A stretch of DNA of 64,000 nt from Azospirillum brasilense (GCF_001315015.1 NZ_CP012918.1:62001-126000), one strand, 5' to 3'. Numbered from the stretch's first letter, positions 34,016 to 43,405 are shown. The notes: generated by a model not told the origin, from the sequence alone. Numbers and translations: made by a program.

Positions 34016-35047
34016 TCATATCACCGCAACGGTCCGCCGCTCGGCAGCGCTGCGGATGGCGGCGTCCAGAACCAGCATGACGTTGCGGGCTTCGTGCGCC
34101 GTCACCGGCGGTGGCGCGCTGTCACGCAGGCTGGCGGCGATGCCCGCGTAATAGGCTTCGTAACGTCCCGGCACGGTTTCGACCACCCGCTCCGAACCAT
34201 CCGCGAGCCAAAGAATACCGGGCTCCGCCGCGGCCACCCCCCAACCCGGCTGCCCCGGCCTCCGCCCTTCCTTCAGCGCCGCCTCCTGCGGGTCGAGCCC
34301 GTGCTTGACGAAGCTCCCGCCGTCGCCGTGCAGGGTGAAGGCGGGCCCCGGCCGGTACACGAGGTTCGCGGCGTGCAACACCGCCCGCAGGTTGCCGTAA
34401 TCGAGGACCAGATGGAAGCAGTCGTCCACCCGCGCATCGGGTCGCTGGCGGGCGATGTCGGCGGTCACCGCACGCGGCAGCCCGAACAGGACCAGTGACT
34501 GATCAACCAGATGCGGCCCGAGATCGTAGAGCAGGCCGGAACCCCTCCGCTCCTCCTCCCGCCAGCCCTGCTTGATGGCGGGACGGAAGCGGTCGAAATG
34601 AGCCTCGTAATGGGCAAGGCGCCCAAGCGCATTTCGTTCAAGAAGCTGCTGTACGGTGAGGAAGCCGTCGTCCCAGCGGCGATTGTGAAAAACGCTGAGC
34701 AGACGGCCCCGCTCTTCAGCCAGCATAACCAGCGCGTCGGCCTCGGTCAGGGTCGGGGTGAAGGGCTTGTCGACCACCACATGTTTGCCGGCCAGCAGCG
34801 CCGCACGCGCGAAAGGCACATGGCTGGTGTTGGGGGAGGCGACGACGACCAGCTCAATGGCTGGATCGCCCAGCATCTCCTCGACACTGGCTACAGCGCG
34901 CACGTTCGGAAAGGCCGCCGCCAATTGCTCTGTGCGGCTTGTCACCACGGCCGCCAAGCGCAGCCTCGGTTCCGCCGCGATCAATGGGGCGTGGAAGATC
35001 GCTCCCGCATGCCCGTACCCAATGAGCCCAACGCGGATCCCGTTCAT
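34016..35047 (-). CDS. Gfo/Idh/MocA-family NAD(P)-dependent oxidoreductase
   Basis: A 343-residue dehydrogenase. The N-terminal Rossmann fold begins MNGIRVGLIGYGHAGAIFHA; ASPNTSHVPFARAALLAGKH and the family's catalytic Lys in VVVDKPFTP follow. The C-terminal substrate domain contains RRWDDGFLTVQQLL and DLGPHLVDQSL. The sequence is close to the YdgJ/YvaA group of scyllo-inositol or sugar dehydrogenases. GAGAGGG precedes ATG 35047. It is convergent with the PTS gene, whose stop is only four bases away. A role in converting a sugar or inositol derivative taken up nearby is plausible but not shown. Confidence 0.9.
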   Translation of the reverse strand: MNGIRVGLIGYGHAGAIFHAPLIAAEPRLRLAAVVTSRTEQLAAAFPNVRAVASVEEMLGDPAIELVVVASPNTSHVPFARAALLAGKHVVVDKPFTPTLTEADALVMLAEERGRLLSVFHNRRWDDGFLTVQQLLERNALGRLAHYEAHFDRFRPAIKQGWREEERRGSGLLYDLGPHLVDQSLVLFGLPRAVTADIARQRPDARVDDCFHLVLDYGNLRAVLHAANLVYRPGPAFTLHGDGGSFVKHGLDPQEAALKEGRRPGQPGWGVAAAEPGILWLADGSERVVETVPGRYEAYYAGIAASLRDSAPPPVTAHEARNVMLVLDAAIRSAAERRTVAVI

Positions 35048-35099
35048 GGCACCCTCTCTGTGTGCCGCCCACCTTTGGACGTGGTTTGGACGGCATCGT

Positions 35100-35240
35100 C
35101 GCATCCGTTCGCACCCTAGGGAAGAACCGCATCAGCTCGAAGACCGCCCGGCTCGGATGGGTGTCGTTGAACTGGATGGCGCCCTTACCGGGCAGCTCCC
35201 GCCAGTCGGTGTGGCTCCGGCAAAAGCGCCGCACGAGATC
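35100..35240 (-). pseudogene. Fragment of glycogen/maltodextrin phosphorylase
   Basis: Reading leftward, a frame encodes RRFCRSHTDWRELPGKGAIQ followed by FNDTHPSRAVFELMRFF. This is the signature region of glycogen phosphorylase (family form IQLNDTHPALAIPELMR). Only about 45 of some 800 residues are present, between two carbohydrate genes that are intact. It indicates that a glgP gene once lay here and was deleted. Not functional. Confidence 0.75.
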
Positions 35241-35264
35241 CGGCGTCGCCGCATGGGCCGGCTG

Positions 35265-36194
35265 TCAGCCTTCGGTGCGCAGGCGCTGATACAGTGCTTC
35301 CACATCCGAGCGCCGGCACAGTTGCGTCCCCGGCGTCATCGCCGTTGCCGTTCCGGCCGCCACCGCCAAAGCGAGGGCATCGCGCGCGTCCCGACCCTGG
35401 GTGAAAGCGAACGTCATGGCGCCCACGAAACTATCACCCGCTCCAACCGCGCTCTTCACCGCCACTTCCGGTGCGCGGAGGCGGACGGTGCCCGCTGCGG
35501 TGGCCAGCAAGGCCCCTTCGTGCCCGAGCGTGACAGCCAGAACCTCCACACGACCGGAGCCGACGAGTTCTCTGGCCGTCTCATCGAGGGCCTGCGGCTC
35601 CCGCAAGGGACGGCCAACGAACTGCTCCAGTTCACCGATGCTGGGCTTGGCGAGGAAAACGCCGTGGCGCAGCGCCTCCCGCAGAGCATCCCCTGAACTG
35701 TCGATGACGAGTCGGGCGCCCCTGTCGGCAACGATGCGCGCAACCCTCACGTAGAGGTCGGCCGGCACCCCGCGCGGCAGGCTGCCGCTGGCGACGAGGT
35801 AGTCGAACTGAAGGACCTCCAGATCGTCCAGGCAGGAACGCCATTCTGCCTCGCTCACCGGTGGCCCTTCCGTCGTGAATCGGAACTCCTCCCGGCTCGA
35901 CCGCTCGAAGACCACTTGGTTGACGCGGATCGCTCCGCCGATGGGAATGCGCCAATGACGCACACCGGCGGTGCGCACCAAGCCGTCGAAGACGCTGCCC
36001 GTCACCCCACCGGACAGATAGACCGCGATGGAGCGGCCCCCCAGTTCGTTGATCACGCGCGCCGCGTTGATGCCGCCGCCACCGGGATCGATGCGTTGGT
36101 CCGTGGTCCGGATCTTGCGGACCGAACGGACTGTATCGGCTTGGCAAGACACATCGATGCTGGGGTTAAGCGTCAAGGTGACAATGGGCTTCAT
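35265..36194 (-). CDS. pfkB: PfkB-family 6-phosphofructokinase/hexose-phosphate kinase
   Basis: A 309-residue ribokinase-fold sugar kinase. Motifs: ITLNPSIDVSCQA-like opening (VTLTLNPSIDVSCQADTVRS), DPGGGGINAARVINELGG (substrate loop), LVASGSLPRGVPADLY, and the catalytic AGDSFVGAMTFAF with Asp as base. The combination resembles E. coli PfkB (fructose-6-phosphate) and 1-phosphofructokinase. The start at ATG 36194 follows GGGGAGGCG. It would feed the product of the PTS into glycolysis, a step often missing in Azospirillum-like bacteria that use Entner-Doudoroff (general knowledge). Substrate not certain. Confidence 0.9.
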   Translation of the reverse strand: MKPIVTLTLNPSIDVSCQADTVRSVRKIRTTDQRIDPGGGGINAARVINELGGRSIAVYLSGGVTGSVFDGLVRTAGVRHWRIPIGGAIRVNQVVFERSSREEFRFTTEGPPVSEAEWRSCLDDLEVLQFDYLVASGSLPRGVPADLYVRVARIVADRGARLVIDSSGDALREALRHGVFLAKPSIGELEQFVGRPLREPQALDETARELVGSGRVEVLAVTLGHEGALLATAAGTVRLRAPEVAVKSAVGAGDSFVGAMTFAFTQGRDARDALALAVAAGTATAMTPGTQLCRRSDVEALYQRLRTEG

Positions 36195-36443
36195 GGCACG
36201 CGCCTCCCCGAGCTGCTTTGGCACTTTACGGTGCACTTCCTTGGGAGGAAACCGCATGCGCCCTCTTGCGTACAGAGGTGCACGCGTCGTCGTACGGAAT
36301 TTCCGGTGCCGTCAAAGTTCGTGCCACACCTGGACGGCTGTGTTCGGTGCGGTGCGAATGAAAACATGGTTGGTCGGCCAGACGGTGGGCCTGCCGGACA
36401 TCCCGGCGGGCGAACTGAATTGAGGCGTGGCCGAGGCTCGGCC
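36195..36443. other. Intergenic region, no gene seen
   Basis: Short frames occur on both strands but none has a ribosome site plus a recognisable product. It should contain the pfkB promoter. Confidence 0.4.
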
Positions 36444-36686
36444 TCAGCCCTGAAGTGCAGCCCAAGCATCCCACCCGTCCTGGCTGAGCCGCCATTTCCC
36501 CGGCCCGTCGCCAGGATTGATCAGTCCCAGATCGTAGCACTCAGCGATCAGCCACTCCAGAGAGCCACCCGGCTCCGCCACACAAACGTCACCGCTGCCG
36601 GGATCAGCGGTCAGTAGGAGCAGGATCTGGTCCTGGGACAGGTAACCGCGGACGGCAGACAGGCTGCTGTACTGGAGCTTAGGCAT
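36444..36686 (-). CDS. Small acidic protein of unknown function
   Basis: Eighty residues starting MPKLQYSSLSAVRGYLSQDQ at ATG 36686, with an excellent GGAGG site eight bases upstream. It continues ILLLLTADPGSGDVCV and ends in LSQDGWDAWAALQG. No signal or membrane segment is seen. The C-terminal half has a winged-helix-like feel (LEWLIAECYDLGLINP), but I cannot name a family. Good codon structure and ribosome site argue for a real gene. It is monocistronic and in the same direction as pfkB. Confidence 0.65.
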   Translation of the reverse strand: MPKLQYSSLSAVRGYLSQDQILLLLTADPGSGDVCVAEPGGSLEWLIAECYDLGLINPGDGPGKWRLSQDGWDAWAALQG

Positions 36687-36946
36687 AAGCCAACCTCCGG
36701 TGAAAACGTGAGGATGGTGTGCTCTTCGCTTTCGTTCTGTAACTGACCATGAACCTCCTCAGCTGCCCGGTCTGTCGGGCTATAACACTCGGGATTTCTG
36801 CAAAGGTCTCCATTTCAGTGCTTTCCTCAAACGTGACAGAGAAAACACGAGTAGGGGTGAGCGTCACTTCAGTGCACACGCCAGCCTGCAATAGCCATCA
36901 GCACAGAAAACATCGTACTTGCAGAAAGCAGCTTTAATAAATAGGT
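36687..36946. other. Intergenic region, no gene seen
   Basis: Short frames only. It should contain the promoter of the small gene at 36686. Confidence 0.4.
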
Positions 36947-37279
36947 TCATCCCATTTGTTTAGCAACAGTACGGCAACGATCGTCAGAATTTCCGGTTAT
37001 CGCGATCACTGGTATAGTAAGATCGCGTTGCGCCAAGAACTTTGATATGTGCAAAATATTACTGATATCGCCCTCCACATACGACAGTGAAAGGTCGACA
37101 ATTGCGGCGTTTGGAATAAAATTATGGGAAATTATCTTATATTCTGCCTCTTTGACTGTGCTGACGGCAAGCACTCGGAATCCCCAGTATTCTAGAATAA
37201 TACGAAGAGATTCACATACCTGCGTATGCGGCTCAATGACAAGAATGAAATAATCTTGAGGTGTCGAGATGGACTCCAT
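36947..37279 (-). CDS. Truncated response-regulator receiver domain
   Basis: A single CheY-like receiver without output domain. The phospho-acceptor Asp is in NAAIVDLSLSYVEGD, and the switch Thr in PVIAITGNSDD. The acidic pocket is weakened: the usual DD pair is replaced in ILVIEPHTQVCESLR. The frame stops right after VAKQMG, before the expected Lys of the KP motif, so about 20 residues are missing. The start at ATG 37279 (MESISTPQDY) or 37297 is possible. Base composition is much more AT-rich than in neighbouring genes, which suggests foreign origin. Signalling is doubtful; it may be a remnant. Confidence 0.6.
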   Translation of the reverse strand: MESISTPQDYFILVIEPHTQVCESLRIILEYWGFRVLAVSTVKEAEYKIISHNFIPNAAIVDLSLSYVEGDISNILHISKFLAQRDLTIPVIAITGNSDDRCRTVAKQMG

Positions 37280-37424
37280 ATCGCCAACATCTCTCAAGTG
37301 TAAGGAGGCATGGCCTAACTTTCTTTTATTTACCCCTCGTTGAATAGTCCATACCCAAAGAAAATTGTGGTCTTTTGGGCATGCTCATTTAGAAAACCGA
37401 TATAGGGTCTTTTTATACTGTAGC

Positions 37425-38517
37425 GTGGTGCATGGATGCCGGTCTGACAAGGGCAGAGGGATCTGCGGTCGCTCTCGGGTTCCTTCTTTGCTCCCCCAGC
37501 CGACCAATGCCTTTCAAACACCACGTTGCGCATCGCCGTCGGTTTCCCCGCGCCACATACCGTGTGACGAACGGGGCAGCGTATGAGGCCGGTCTGCGGC
37601 AGCGTGGCAGCCTGACCATTTGGTTCAGTGAGGACGCCGTTTAGGCCTGGCGCGCCGCCCCACGCACCACCCGCGGCGGGCAGCCGCGCTATTCGGCCGT
37701 GGCGATCGAGACGACGCTGAGGCTGCGAGCGCTCTTCCACTTGGCTTTCCGCCAGACCGAAGGGCTGATCGGCTCGCTGATGCGGCTGCTCCAGCTCGAC
37801 CTGCCGGTCCCGGACCACACCACCCTGAGCCGGCGCGCCCACACCCTGGCGGTGGTGCCTCGGCCGCTGAACAGCGGTCCACTGTACCTGCTGGTCAACA
37901 GCAACGGGCTGAAGCTCAGCGGTCCGGGCGAGTGGCTGGTGGAGAAGCATGGCTTCAAGAAGCGGCGCTCCTGGCGCAAATTCCACATCGGGGTCGATGC
38001 CCGAACCGGCCAGATCGCGGCTGTGGAGGTAACCGCCTCCGACAGCGACGGCTCCTCGCAAGTTGGCCCCTTGCTCGATCAGGTAACCGCCTCAGTCGAG
38101 GGGCTGATCGGAGACGGGGCCTACGATCGAACCGAGGTCTATGCGGCCGTGGCGGCCCGCTACCCGGAGGCGGCGGTGATCGCCCCACCTCGCGCCGATG
38201 CCGTGCTCAGCGCCACGGCCGCGACCGCCCCGCGTGACCGGCACATTCAGACGATTGCGGAAACCGGGCGCATGAGTTGGCAGCGGACCTCAGGCTACAA
38301 CGAGCGGGCCAAGGCAGAAGCCGCGATCGCCCGCTAAAAGCAGGTCATTGGCGATCGCCTCCGCGCGCACAGCGACGAGGGCCGCCGCACCGAGACCGTG
38401 GTGGCCTGCAACTTGCTCAACCGCATGTTCGGCTTGGCACGCCCGACCTATGCCCGCGTCGCATGACGATCCCGGGGAAAAAAGCCCACTCCATCTTCGC
38501 TCTCGTCTGTGCACCAC
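37425..38517 (+). mobile_element. IS5-family insertion sequence (degenerate)
   Basis: GTGGTGCA at 37425-37432 and its inverse TGCACCAC at 38510-38517 bracket a single transposase frame. The length of about 1.1 kb is typical of IS5-group elements. I could not see a target duplication. The exact ends are uncertain by a few bases. Confidence 0.6.
37507..38466 (+). pseudogene. IS5-family transposase with two in-frame stops
   Basis: From ATG 37507 the frame encodes an IS5/ISL2-type DDE transposase of about 318 residues. It contains DHTTLSRRAHTLAVVP, EKHGFKKRRSWRKFHIGVDA, LIGDGAYDRTEVY (Asp) and, near the end, ETVVACNLLNRMFGLARPTY. Two in-frame stop codons interrupt it: TAG at 37642-37644 and TAA at 38335-38337. 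Homology runs across both, so these are nonsense mutations, not the normal end. The expected YNERAKAEAAIAR-KQVIGDRL (catalytic Glu region) spans the second stop. Inactive. Confidence 0.85.
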
Positions 38518-38604
38518 ACTGTCGTGGCGTGATAAAGCAACGTTTTACAGCGCAACGACGGTTCCACTCACCGCTGGGAGGCGGTGAGGCCGGACGCAAC
38601 GCGT

Positions 38605-40137
38605 TCATTTCGTCGTGGCTCTTTCGAATCGGTTCGTGCGGATGGCGGCAACGGCACAGTGCAGCGGGCGATCCACTCCGGACTGGACTGGGCGTCTGGC
38701 CACCTCGGGACATAGTTCAGCCATGGTCCAGGTTCGTGGCGGTGGTGGTGCAACGGCATCGGGATCGCAGGTTGCCGGGTCGGGATGCGTCTCCACCGAG
38801 GCTGCGGCCCTGATCCAGGTGCCGGACGGTGGTGGACGTCCAGCCGGGCTGACCGTGACGTTCGGCACAATGCCGAAGCATTCCACGGGGCCACCGGATG
38901 GCCGGAAATAGCGCGCCGTGGTCAGCAGAAGGCCATCACCACCGGCCAGCTGAAAGATCGTCTGGACCGAGCCTTTGCCGTAGCTGCGCTCACCGAACAG
39001 CAGCGCCCGGTGGCGGTCCTGCAACGCCCCGGCGACGACCTCCGCCGCGGACGTCGTGCCGCTGTCGATCAGCACTGCCAATGGCAGGTCCCGCGCCACG
39101 TCGTCGTCCGTGCCCCCAGAATAATGCTGCACGTCCGACACACGGCCCCGGGTGGACACGATATCCACCGCTCCGAGGAAGGCATCGGCGACCCTCACGC
39201 CTTGTTCGAACAGGCCACCGGGGTTATCCCGCAGATCCAGCACGAGGCCGGCCAGTTCGCTGTCAGTCTGGCCCTTCATCGCGTCGAACGCTTCGTGGAC
39301 GAGGCGGCTGGTTTGCTCGTTGAAGTGGGTGATCCGGATGTAAGCGACGCCATCCTCTAGTCGGTGAAGGACTGGCTCAGAACGGACGATGGTCCGTGTT
39401 ACGGACACGAGCAAGGGAACATCGTTGCCTGGGCGCCGCAGCAGCAACGTCACGCTGCCGCCGGACGGGCCACGCACGGTCATCACCGCCTCGTGCAGGC
39501 TCAACCCATTCACCTCGCGGTCATCGATCCGAGCGATCAGGTCGCCAGCCCGCACCCCGGCGCGGGCCGCGGGTGTGTTTACGTCGGCGCTGACGACGCG
39601 GAGCAGGCCACTCCTATCATCCGGTGTGACCACCATTCCCAAGCCCGGAAACTCGCCGTGCATCTGATCGCGAATGTCGCGGACGTGCTCGGTATCGAGA
39701 AGGCCCGAATATGGGTCGAGAGAGGCCAGCATGGCCTCGATGGCGCTCTCGGTCAGAGCCCGTTCGCCGGCGGTCCGATCGTCCTGCTGCTTCTTCCGCA
39801 GTCCTGCCACCGCCGTGTCGACCAACCGCTCTGGATCGGCAGGCTTCAGATGCGACGATAGCACGTGCTGCAGCACATCGGCGAAGAGGACGTAGTTGGG
39901 GTCGGACGTCGTGGGAGGCAGGGCACTTGGTCGCATCGTGGCAAAGGCGACCCTATACCTCTCGAGCGCAGCGTCAGTGCGATCACGCTCGGTGGGAAGC
40001 ATCGCGCACGCGGCTTCGAAGCCCATCGCCAGCAGCAAAAAGGGCGTCACCAGCCTCAGAGCCCGACATCTTGATTGCCGTGGCGATGCCCGGCGTGCGG
40101 CGTGGAGGGCCGGGGAGTCTCGACGGTGTTCGATCAT
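38605..40137 (-). CDS. S41 (CtpA/tail-specific) carboxy-terminal processing protease
   Basis: A 510-residue exported serine protease. The N-terminal hydrophobic segment (ALRLVTPFLLLAMGFEAACA) could be a signal peptide or a lipobox ending in Cys. It is followed by the Ctp opening, a PDZ domain (FPGLGMVVTP through VRAGDLIARIDDREVNGLSL), and the S41 core: LVLDLRDNPGGLFEQGV, the Ser nucleophile in IDSGTTSAAEVVAGALQ and the general-base Lys in GERSYGKGSVQ. It acts on periplasmic or membrane-protein C-termini. The start at 40137 lacks a good ribosome site; later starts (for example near the signal) are possible. The C-terminus has an extra Pro-rich tail. Confidence 0.85.
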   Translation of the reverse strand: MIEHRRDSPALHAARRASPRQSRCRALRLVTPFLLLAMGFEAACAMLPTERDRTDAALERYRVAFATMRPSALPPTTSDPNYVLFADVLQHVLSSHLKPADPERLVDTAVAGLRKKQQDDRTAGERALTESAIEAMLASLDPYSGLLDTEHVRDIRDQMHGEFPGLGMVVTPDDRSGLLRVVSADVNTPAARAGVRAGDLIARIDDREVNGLSLHEAVMTVRGPSGGSVTLLLRRPGNDVPLLVSVTRTIVRSEPVLHRLEDGVAYIRITHFNEQTSRLVHEAFDAMKGQTDSELAGLVLDLRDNPGGLFEQGVRVADAFLGAVDIVSTRGRVSDVQHYSGGTDDDVARDLPLAVLIDSGTTSAAEVVAGALQDRHRALLFGERSYGKGSVQTIFQLAGGDGLLLTTARYFRPSGGPVECFGIVPNVTVSPAGRPPPSGTWIRAAASVETHPDPATCDPDAVAPPPPRTWTMAELCPEVARRPVQSGVDRPLHCAVAAIRTNRFERATTK

Positions 40138-40800
40138 GGTTCGATCATGGAAAGCGGACCATTTTGCTCGGTGTCGCCAATGCGCGGCCGCCAGTGTTCC
40201 GGAGGCCGTGGCCCGGAGTTTTGGGGAGATCCTGAGGGGGGATCCTGAGTGCCGCGCGTGTTGGCGACGGTGAGACCGGGTCCGGCAGTGAACCGTACGG
40301 GGGCATTGAACCGCACGGGCCGTCCGTTTCAGAAGTAGCAAGAGGGTTGGCGGCCGGCGCTACGGTAACGCTGTGATACGGTAACACGGCGTCCATTCCT
40401 GCACACTATGCGCTGGGCCAAGCGCTTCGTGTCACGTCCGGAGACGGAGGACAAGCCATAGGCCGATGATGACGGCTCTATAGCCGTCGTGTTGAAAATC
40501 GCCACCGCGGACCGGCCGCCATCGGCCGGAGGGCTGCTGATCCACGCTGCGCGGCCTGCCTCCAGATCCTGCCGCAAAACAGGAAATGGGAGCGTGGAAG
40601 GACATCTCCGCCAGGGCAAAGGCCTCATTGGCGCCACCCCGGCCATCGGCGACGGCCATATGAAGATCGGCGGTGGCATTCTCGGGTTGGGCTAGAAAGC
40701 GGTTGGCCAGAAGCACGCCGGCCAGAAGCACCGCGGCTTCGGACCGTCCGTCTGGTCATTCCGATGCCTCCGAAAACGGCAGCGTTACGAGCCTTTGGCC
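40138..40800. other. Intergenic region, no supported gene
   Basis: Several overlapping open frames exist on both strands, but none has a convincing start or family. Two near copies of TGAACCGTACGGGGGCATTG occur in tandem near 40290-40320. The region may hold decayed coding sequence. Confidence 0.45.
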
Positions 40801-41640
40801 CTAGTAGCCGGGCGGTGGTGCCACGGTGACATAGGACACAGTTCCATTGATGTAGGTGCGGTTGTACCAGGTGCCGCCGCAGCCGTAATAGCTCACGCTC
40901 CCCGCGGTCACGACCGTCGGCGCGCACGGGAGCACGGTCACATTGGTCGGTGCCGCCGTCGCTGCCCCGGCGATGTAGCCGGCCGTCGCTCCAATCGCCG
41001 CACCGGCGAAAGCCCAACCCCAATCGTCGTCCCAATCATCGTAATAGTGGTGATGGTCCCAATTGTTCGCTATGTTCTGCGCTGCATAGGATCGGGCTTC
41101 GGTGCGTTCAGTCTGCCCCTGTTGGCGGGCTTCGGTGCGCTCCGTCTGTCCTTCCTGACGCTGCGCCTGCCGCTCCGTCCGTTCCTGCTGGTTGGTTGCG
41201 CGCGTGTCCGCTCGCGTCTGGGCGCGTGCCTGCTGCGTCTCGTTGCGCTGCGCGGACCGCTCGGTAACGCCCCCTTGGCGGGAGGCGGTCTGCGCCGTGG
41301 CGCTCCGCTGCGAGGACCGCTCGGTCGCCCCGGCCTGACGAGCCCCCGCCGCTGCGCCGCCGACACCACCCGCCGATCTCTGGGCGGAAAAACCGCCGCC
41401 CGATGCGACCCCGGGGCGGGCATAGCCTCCGCCCGCGGAAGGTCGTTGCGCAGAAAAGCTGCCGCTCGCCGCTGGGCCGGATCGGGAAAAGCCGCCGCCT
41501 CCTGCTCCACGAGAAAAGCCGCCGCCTCCGCCTCGGCCGCCACCGCGGGCCCCACGCGCCACGGCGTCCGCGACGGAGGCGACGACCAGAAGAAAGGCTG
41601 TGCCAATGGCGAGAACAGATCGTGTGTAGCCCACCGTCAT
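40801..41640 (-). CDS. Secreted low-complexity protein with Gly/Arg/Gln-rich repeats
   Basis: A 279-residue protein with a signal peptide (MTVGYTRSVLAIGTAFLLVV, cleavage near ADAVA). It then has Gly-Arg-Phe-Ser repeats (GGGGGFSRGAGGGGFSRSG), a long Gln/Arg/Thr/Glu-rich coil (QEGQTERTEARQQGQTERTE), an acidic-aromatic spacer (NWDHHHYYDDWDDDWGWAF), a Gly-zipper helix (GAAIGATAGYIAGAATAA) and a C-terminal small domain with YYGCGGTWYNRTYINGTV. This layout is common in exported proteobacterial proteins of unknown role. Its ATG overlaps the stop of the DUF2092-like gene by four bases, so the two are coupled and probably act together in the periplasm or outer membrane. Confidence 0.8.
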   Translation of the reverse strand: MTVGYTRSVLAIGTAFLLVVASVADAVARGARGGGRGGGGGFSRGAGGGGFSRSGPAASGSFSAQRPSAGGGYARPGVASGGGFSAQRSAGGVGGAAAGARQAGATERSSQRSATAQTASRQGGVTERSAQRNETQQARAQTRADTRATNQQERTERQAQRQEGQTERTEARQQGQTERTEARSYAAQNIANNWDHHHYYDDWDDDWGWAFAGAAIGATAGYIAGAATAAPTNVTVLPCAPTVVTAGSVSYYGCGGTWYNRTYINGTVSYVTVAPPPGY

Positions 41641-42539
41641 TTTGCCGCCTCCCCTGCGCTGCTGGAACGTTCCGGCTTATCGTTGAACGGGGTGTCCGTC
41701 GCCGGTGCGTGGTCGCCCGCGGCCTTGCGGACGCGCACCAGGAAGGGAATGCGCTGCGTCCCTTCCGGTGGTTGGAAGGCAAGCTGCGCCGGCGACAAGT
41801 CGGGGTTCAAGACCCAGTCCGTGAGGTCGGCGCGGTACTGCGGCTCGCCCTCGTCGTTCTTGTAGGTGATGGTGATCCGCTGCGGCAGCGGCGGGCCTTC
41901 GGCGGCGACCCAGACCTGGAAGTCCACCTCCTCGGTCTGCCCGGCCACATGGTCCGTCGGCACTGGCGTCAGCGTGTCCCGCTCCACATAGTCCAGCGCC
42001 TGGATGCGCTGATCCAGCTCCGCCGGCAGCGTCGTGACCAACAGCAGCGCCAGCGGCAGCCTGACCTGGAGGTTCTGGACGAGGTAACGCACCGCGTCGT
42101 CCACGCTGCCGGGCCGGTCCAACTGGCCGTAGACGTTCTGTCCGGGATCGAACACGGTCAGCGCCTTGCCGTCGAAGGTCACCTGACGCCGTATCCCGTC
42201 GCTCTGCTGGGACTCCACCCGCAGGGCGTCGGGACGGTTCAGCGTCACGGTGCGGCGTTCGCCGAACTCGATCTTCTCCCCCGTGTCCTGCACCACGTCG
42301 TAGTTGGACCGGATCGTCACGCTGAAGCCCTTGGCCTGGGCCAGCGTATCGGCCATCCGTTTCAGGATGTCCATGGTGTGCTGGTCGATGACCGGTTCAT
42401 CATCCGCGTCCGGCTCCTCGGCCTGGACGGCCTCGTCCAGGGGGGGAGCGCCAGCGGGCGGCTCTCCGGCCGCCAGCACGGGGCCGGCCAGAAGGAGCAG
42501 GCAAAGAAGCGGACCAGACAAGCGCAGGAGCGTTCTCAT
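41637..42539 (-). CDS. DUF2092-like periplasmic protein
   Basis: A 300-residue exported protein with signal peptide MRTLLRLSGPLLCLLLLAGP (cleavage after VLAA). The mature part contains DQHTMDILKRMADTLAQAKG, VTLNRPDALRVESQQ, FDGKALTVFDPGQNVYGQLD and ITYKNDEGEPQYRADL. These resemble the LolA-like beta-barrel fold of DUF2092 proteins, which may carry lipids. GGTGGTG lies before ATG 42539. It overlaps the next gene (ATGA) and follows the decayed fabI by 13 bases. Family assignment from memory of conserved motifs; function unknown. Confidence 0.8.
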   Translation of the reverse strand: MRTLLRLSGPLLCLLLLAGPVLAAGEPPAGAPPLDEAVQAEEPDADDEPVIDQHTMDILKRMADTLAQAKGFSVTIRSNYDVVQDTGEKIEFGERRTVTLNRPDALRVESQQSDGIRRQVTFDGKALTVFDPGQNVYGQLDRPGSVDDAVRYLVQNLQVRLPLALLLVTTLPAELDQRIQALDYVERDTLTPVPTDHVAGQTEEVDFQVWVAAEGPPLPQRITITYKNDEGEPQYRADLTDWVLNPDLSPAQLAFQPPEGTQRIPFLVRVRKAAGDHAPATDTPFNDKPERSSSAGEAAK

Positions 42540-42552
42540 GGGACACCACCGA

Positions 42553-43265
42553 TCAGTCGATGACGTTGTAGCCGCCGTCGATGTAGACGACTTGGCCAGT
42601 GATCGGATGCGCCGCGTCGCTGGCCAGGAATGCGGCGCTGGGCTCGATCTCGTCCACGGTGACGAGCCGGTGGGTGGGCGCGCACCCCGCGGTGCGCCGC
42701 AGCAACTCGTCGAAACGGTCGAATCATGTTGTAGTGCTCAACCACCTGCTCCGCCCCGTAGAAACTGACTGTCAGCAGGCAGCCGCCATTCGGCATGAGC
42801 GGCTCGGCTAGCTTCGCCATGCGGATGAAGGAATGGCAGGACACCTCCATTGCCAGCGAAAAATCCCACCTTGGTGCAGTCGACCACACGCACATGCAAA
42901 TCTTCCTGCGGCGCGAAGGCGATGGAGTGCAGAAGGAAATCCAGCCGGCCCCAGCGGTCCCGAATAGCCTCGAACACGCGCTCCAGATCGCCATCCCGAC
43001 ACACGTCACAGAGCAGGATGAGGCCGGCGCCGAGCCGCTCAGCAAGTGGGTGCACGTGCGGCTCGGCCTTTTCGTTCAGGTAGGTAATCTCGAGGTCCGC
43101 ACCGAGCTCTCGAAACGCCATGGCACAGCCGGAGGCGATGCTCTGGTCGTTGGCGATTCCGGCCACGAGACCGCGTTTGCCGTCGAGCGTGAGTTTTGTG
43201 TGAAGGGTTTCGTCTACACCGGTTGACAGGCGTAAGCTTCGCGTCGATGGGTCAACGTGCGACAT
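42553..43265 (-). pseudogene. fabI: Decayed enoyl-ACP reductase (FabI-like)
   Basis: The start at ATG 43265 encodes a normal FabI beginning: LDGKRGLVAGIANDQSIASG, DLEITYLNEKAEPHVHPLAE and DFLLHSIAFAPQEDL. After VVDCTKVGF the frame shifts near 42850 to SLAMEVSCHSFIRMAKLAEP and VSFYGAEQVVEHYNM. A second break and an internal deletion of roughly 50 residues near 42720 lead to RFDELLRRTAGCAPTHRLVT and ITGQVVYIDGGYNVID. The active-site Tyr region (FYGAE) is retained but the Lys-containing helix is lost. An accessory copy of fatty-acid synthesis, now non-functional. Confidence 0.88.
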
Positions 43266-43405
43266 CCGCGAATCCCCTGCGTGCCGCGATGCTACGTACC
43301 GCGTACGCCTCTGTTCGGCCCGTGCTGCTGCGAAGTTTGCTGATCGGCGTCCGCGCGAGCGGTCCTTTGAGACACCGCCCGTGCGGTCACGGTCGTGAAT
43401 CACCG

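Noticed and set aside
37507..38466. Stop-codon readthrough or recoding in the IS5 transposase
   Set aside because: Two different stops (TAG and TAA) in an otherwise ordinary IS gene are better explained by decay.
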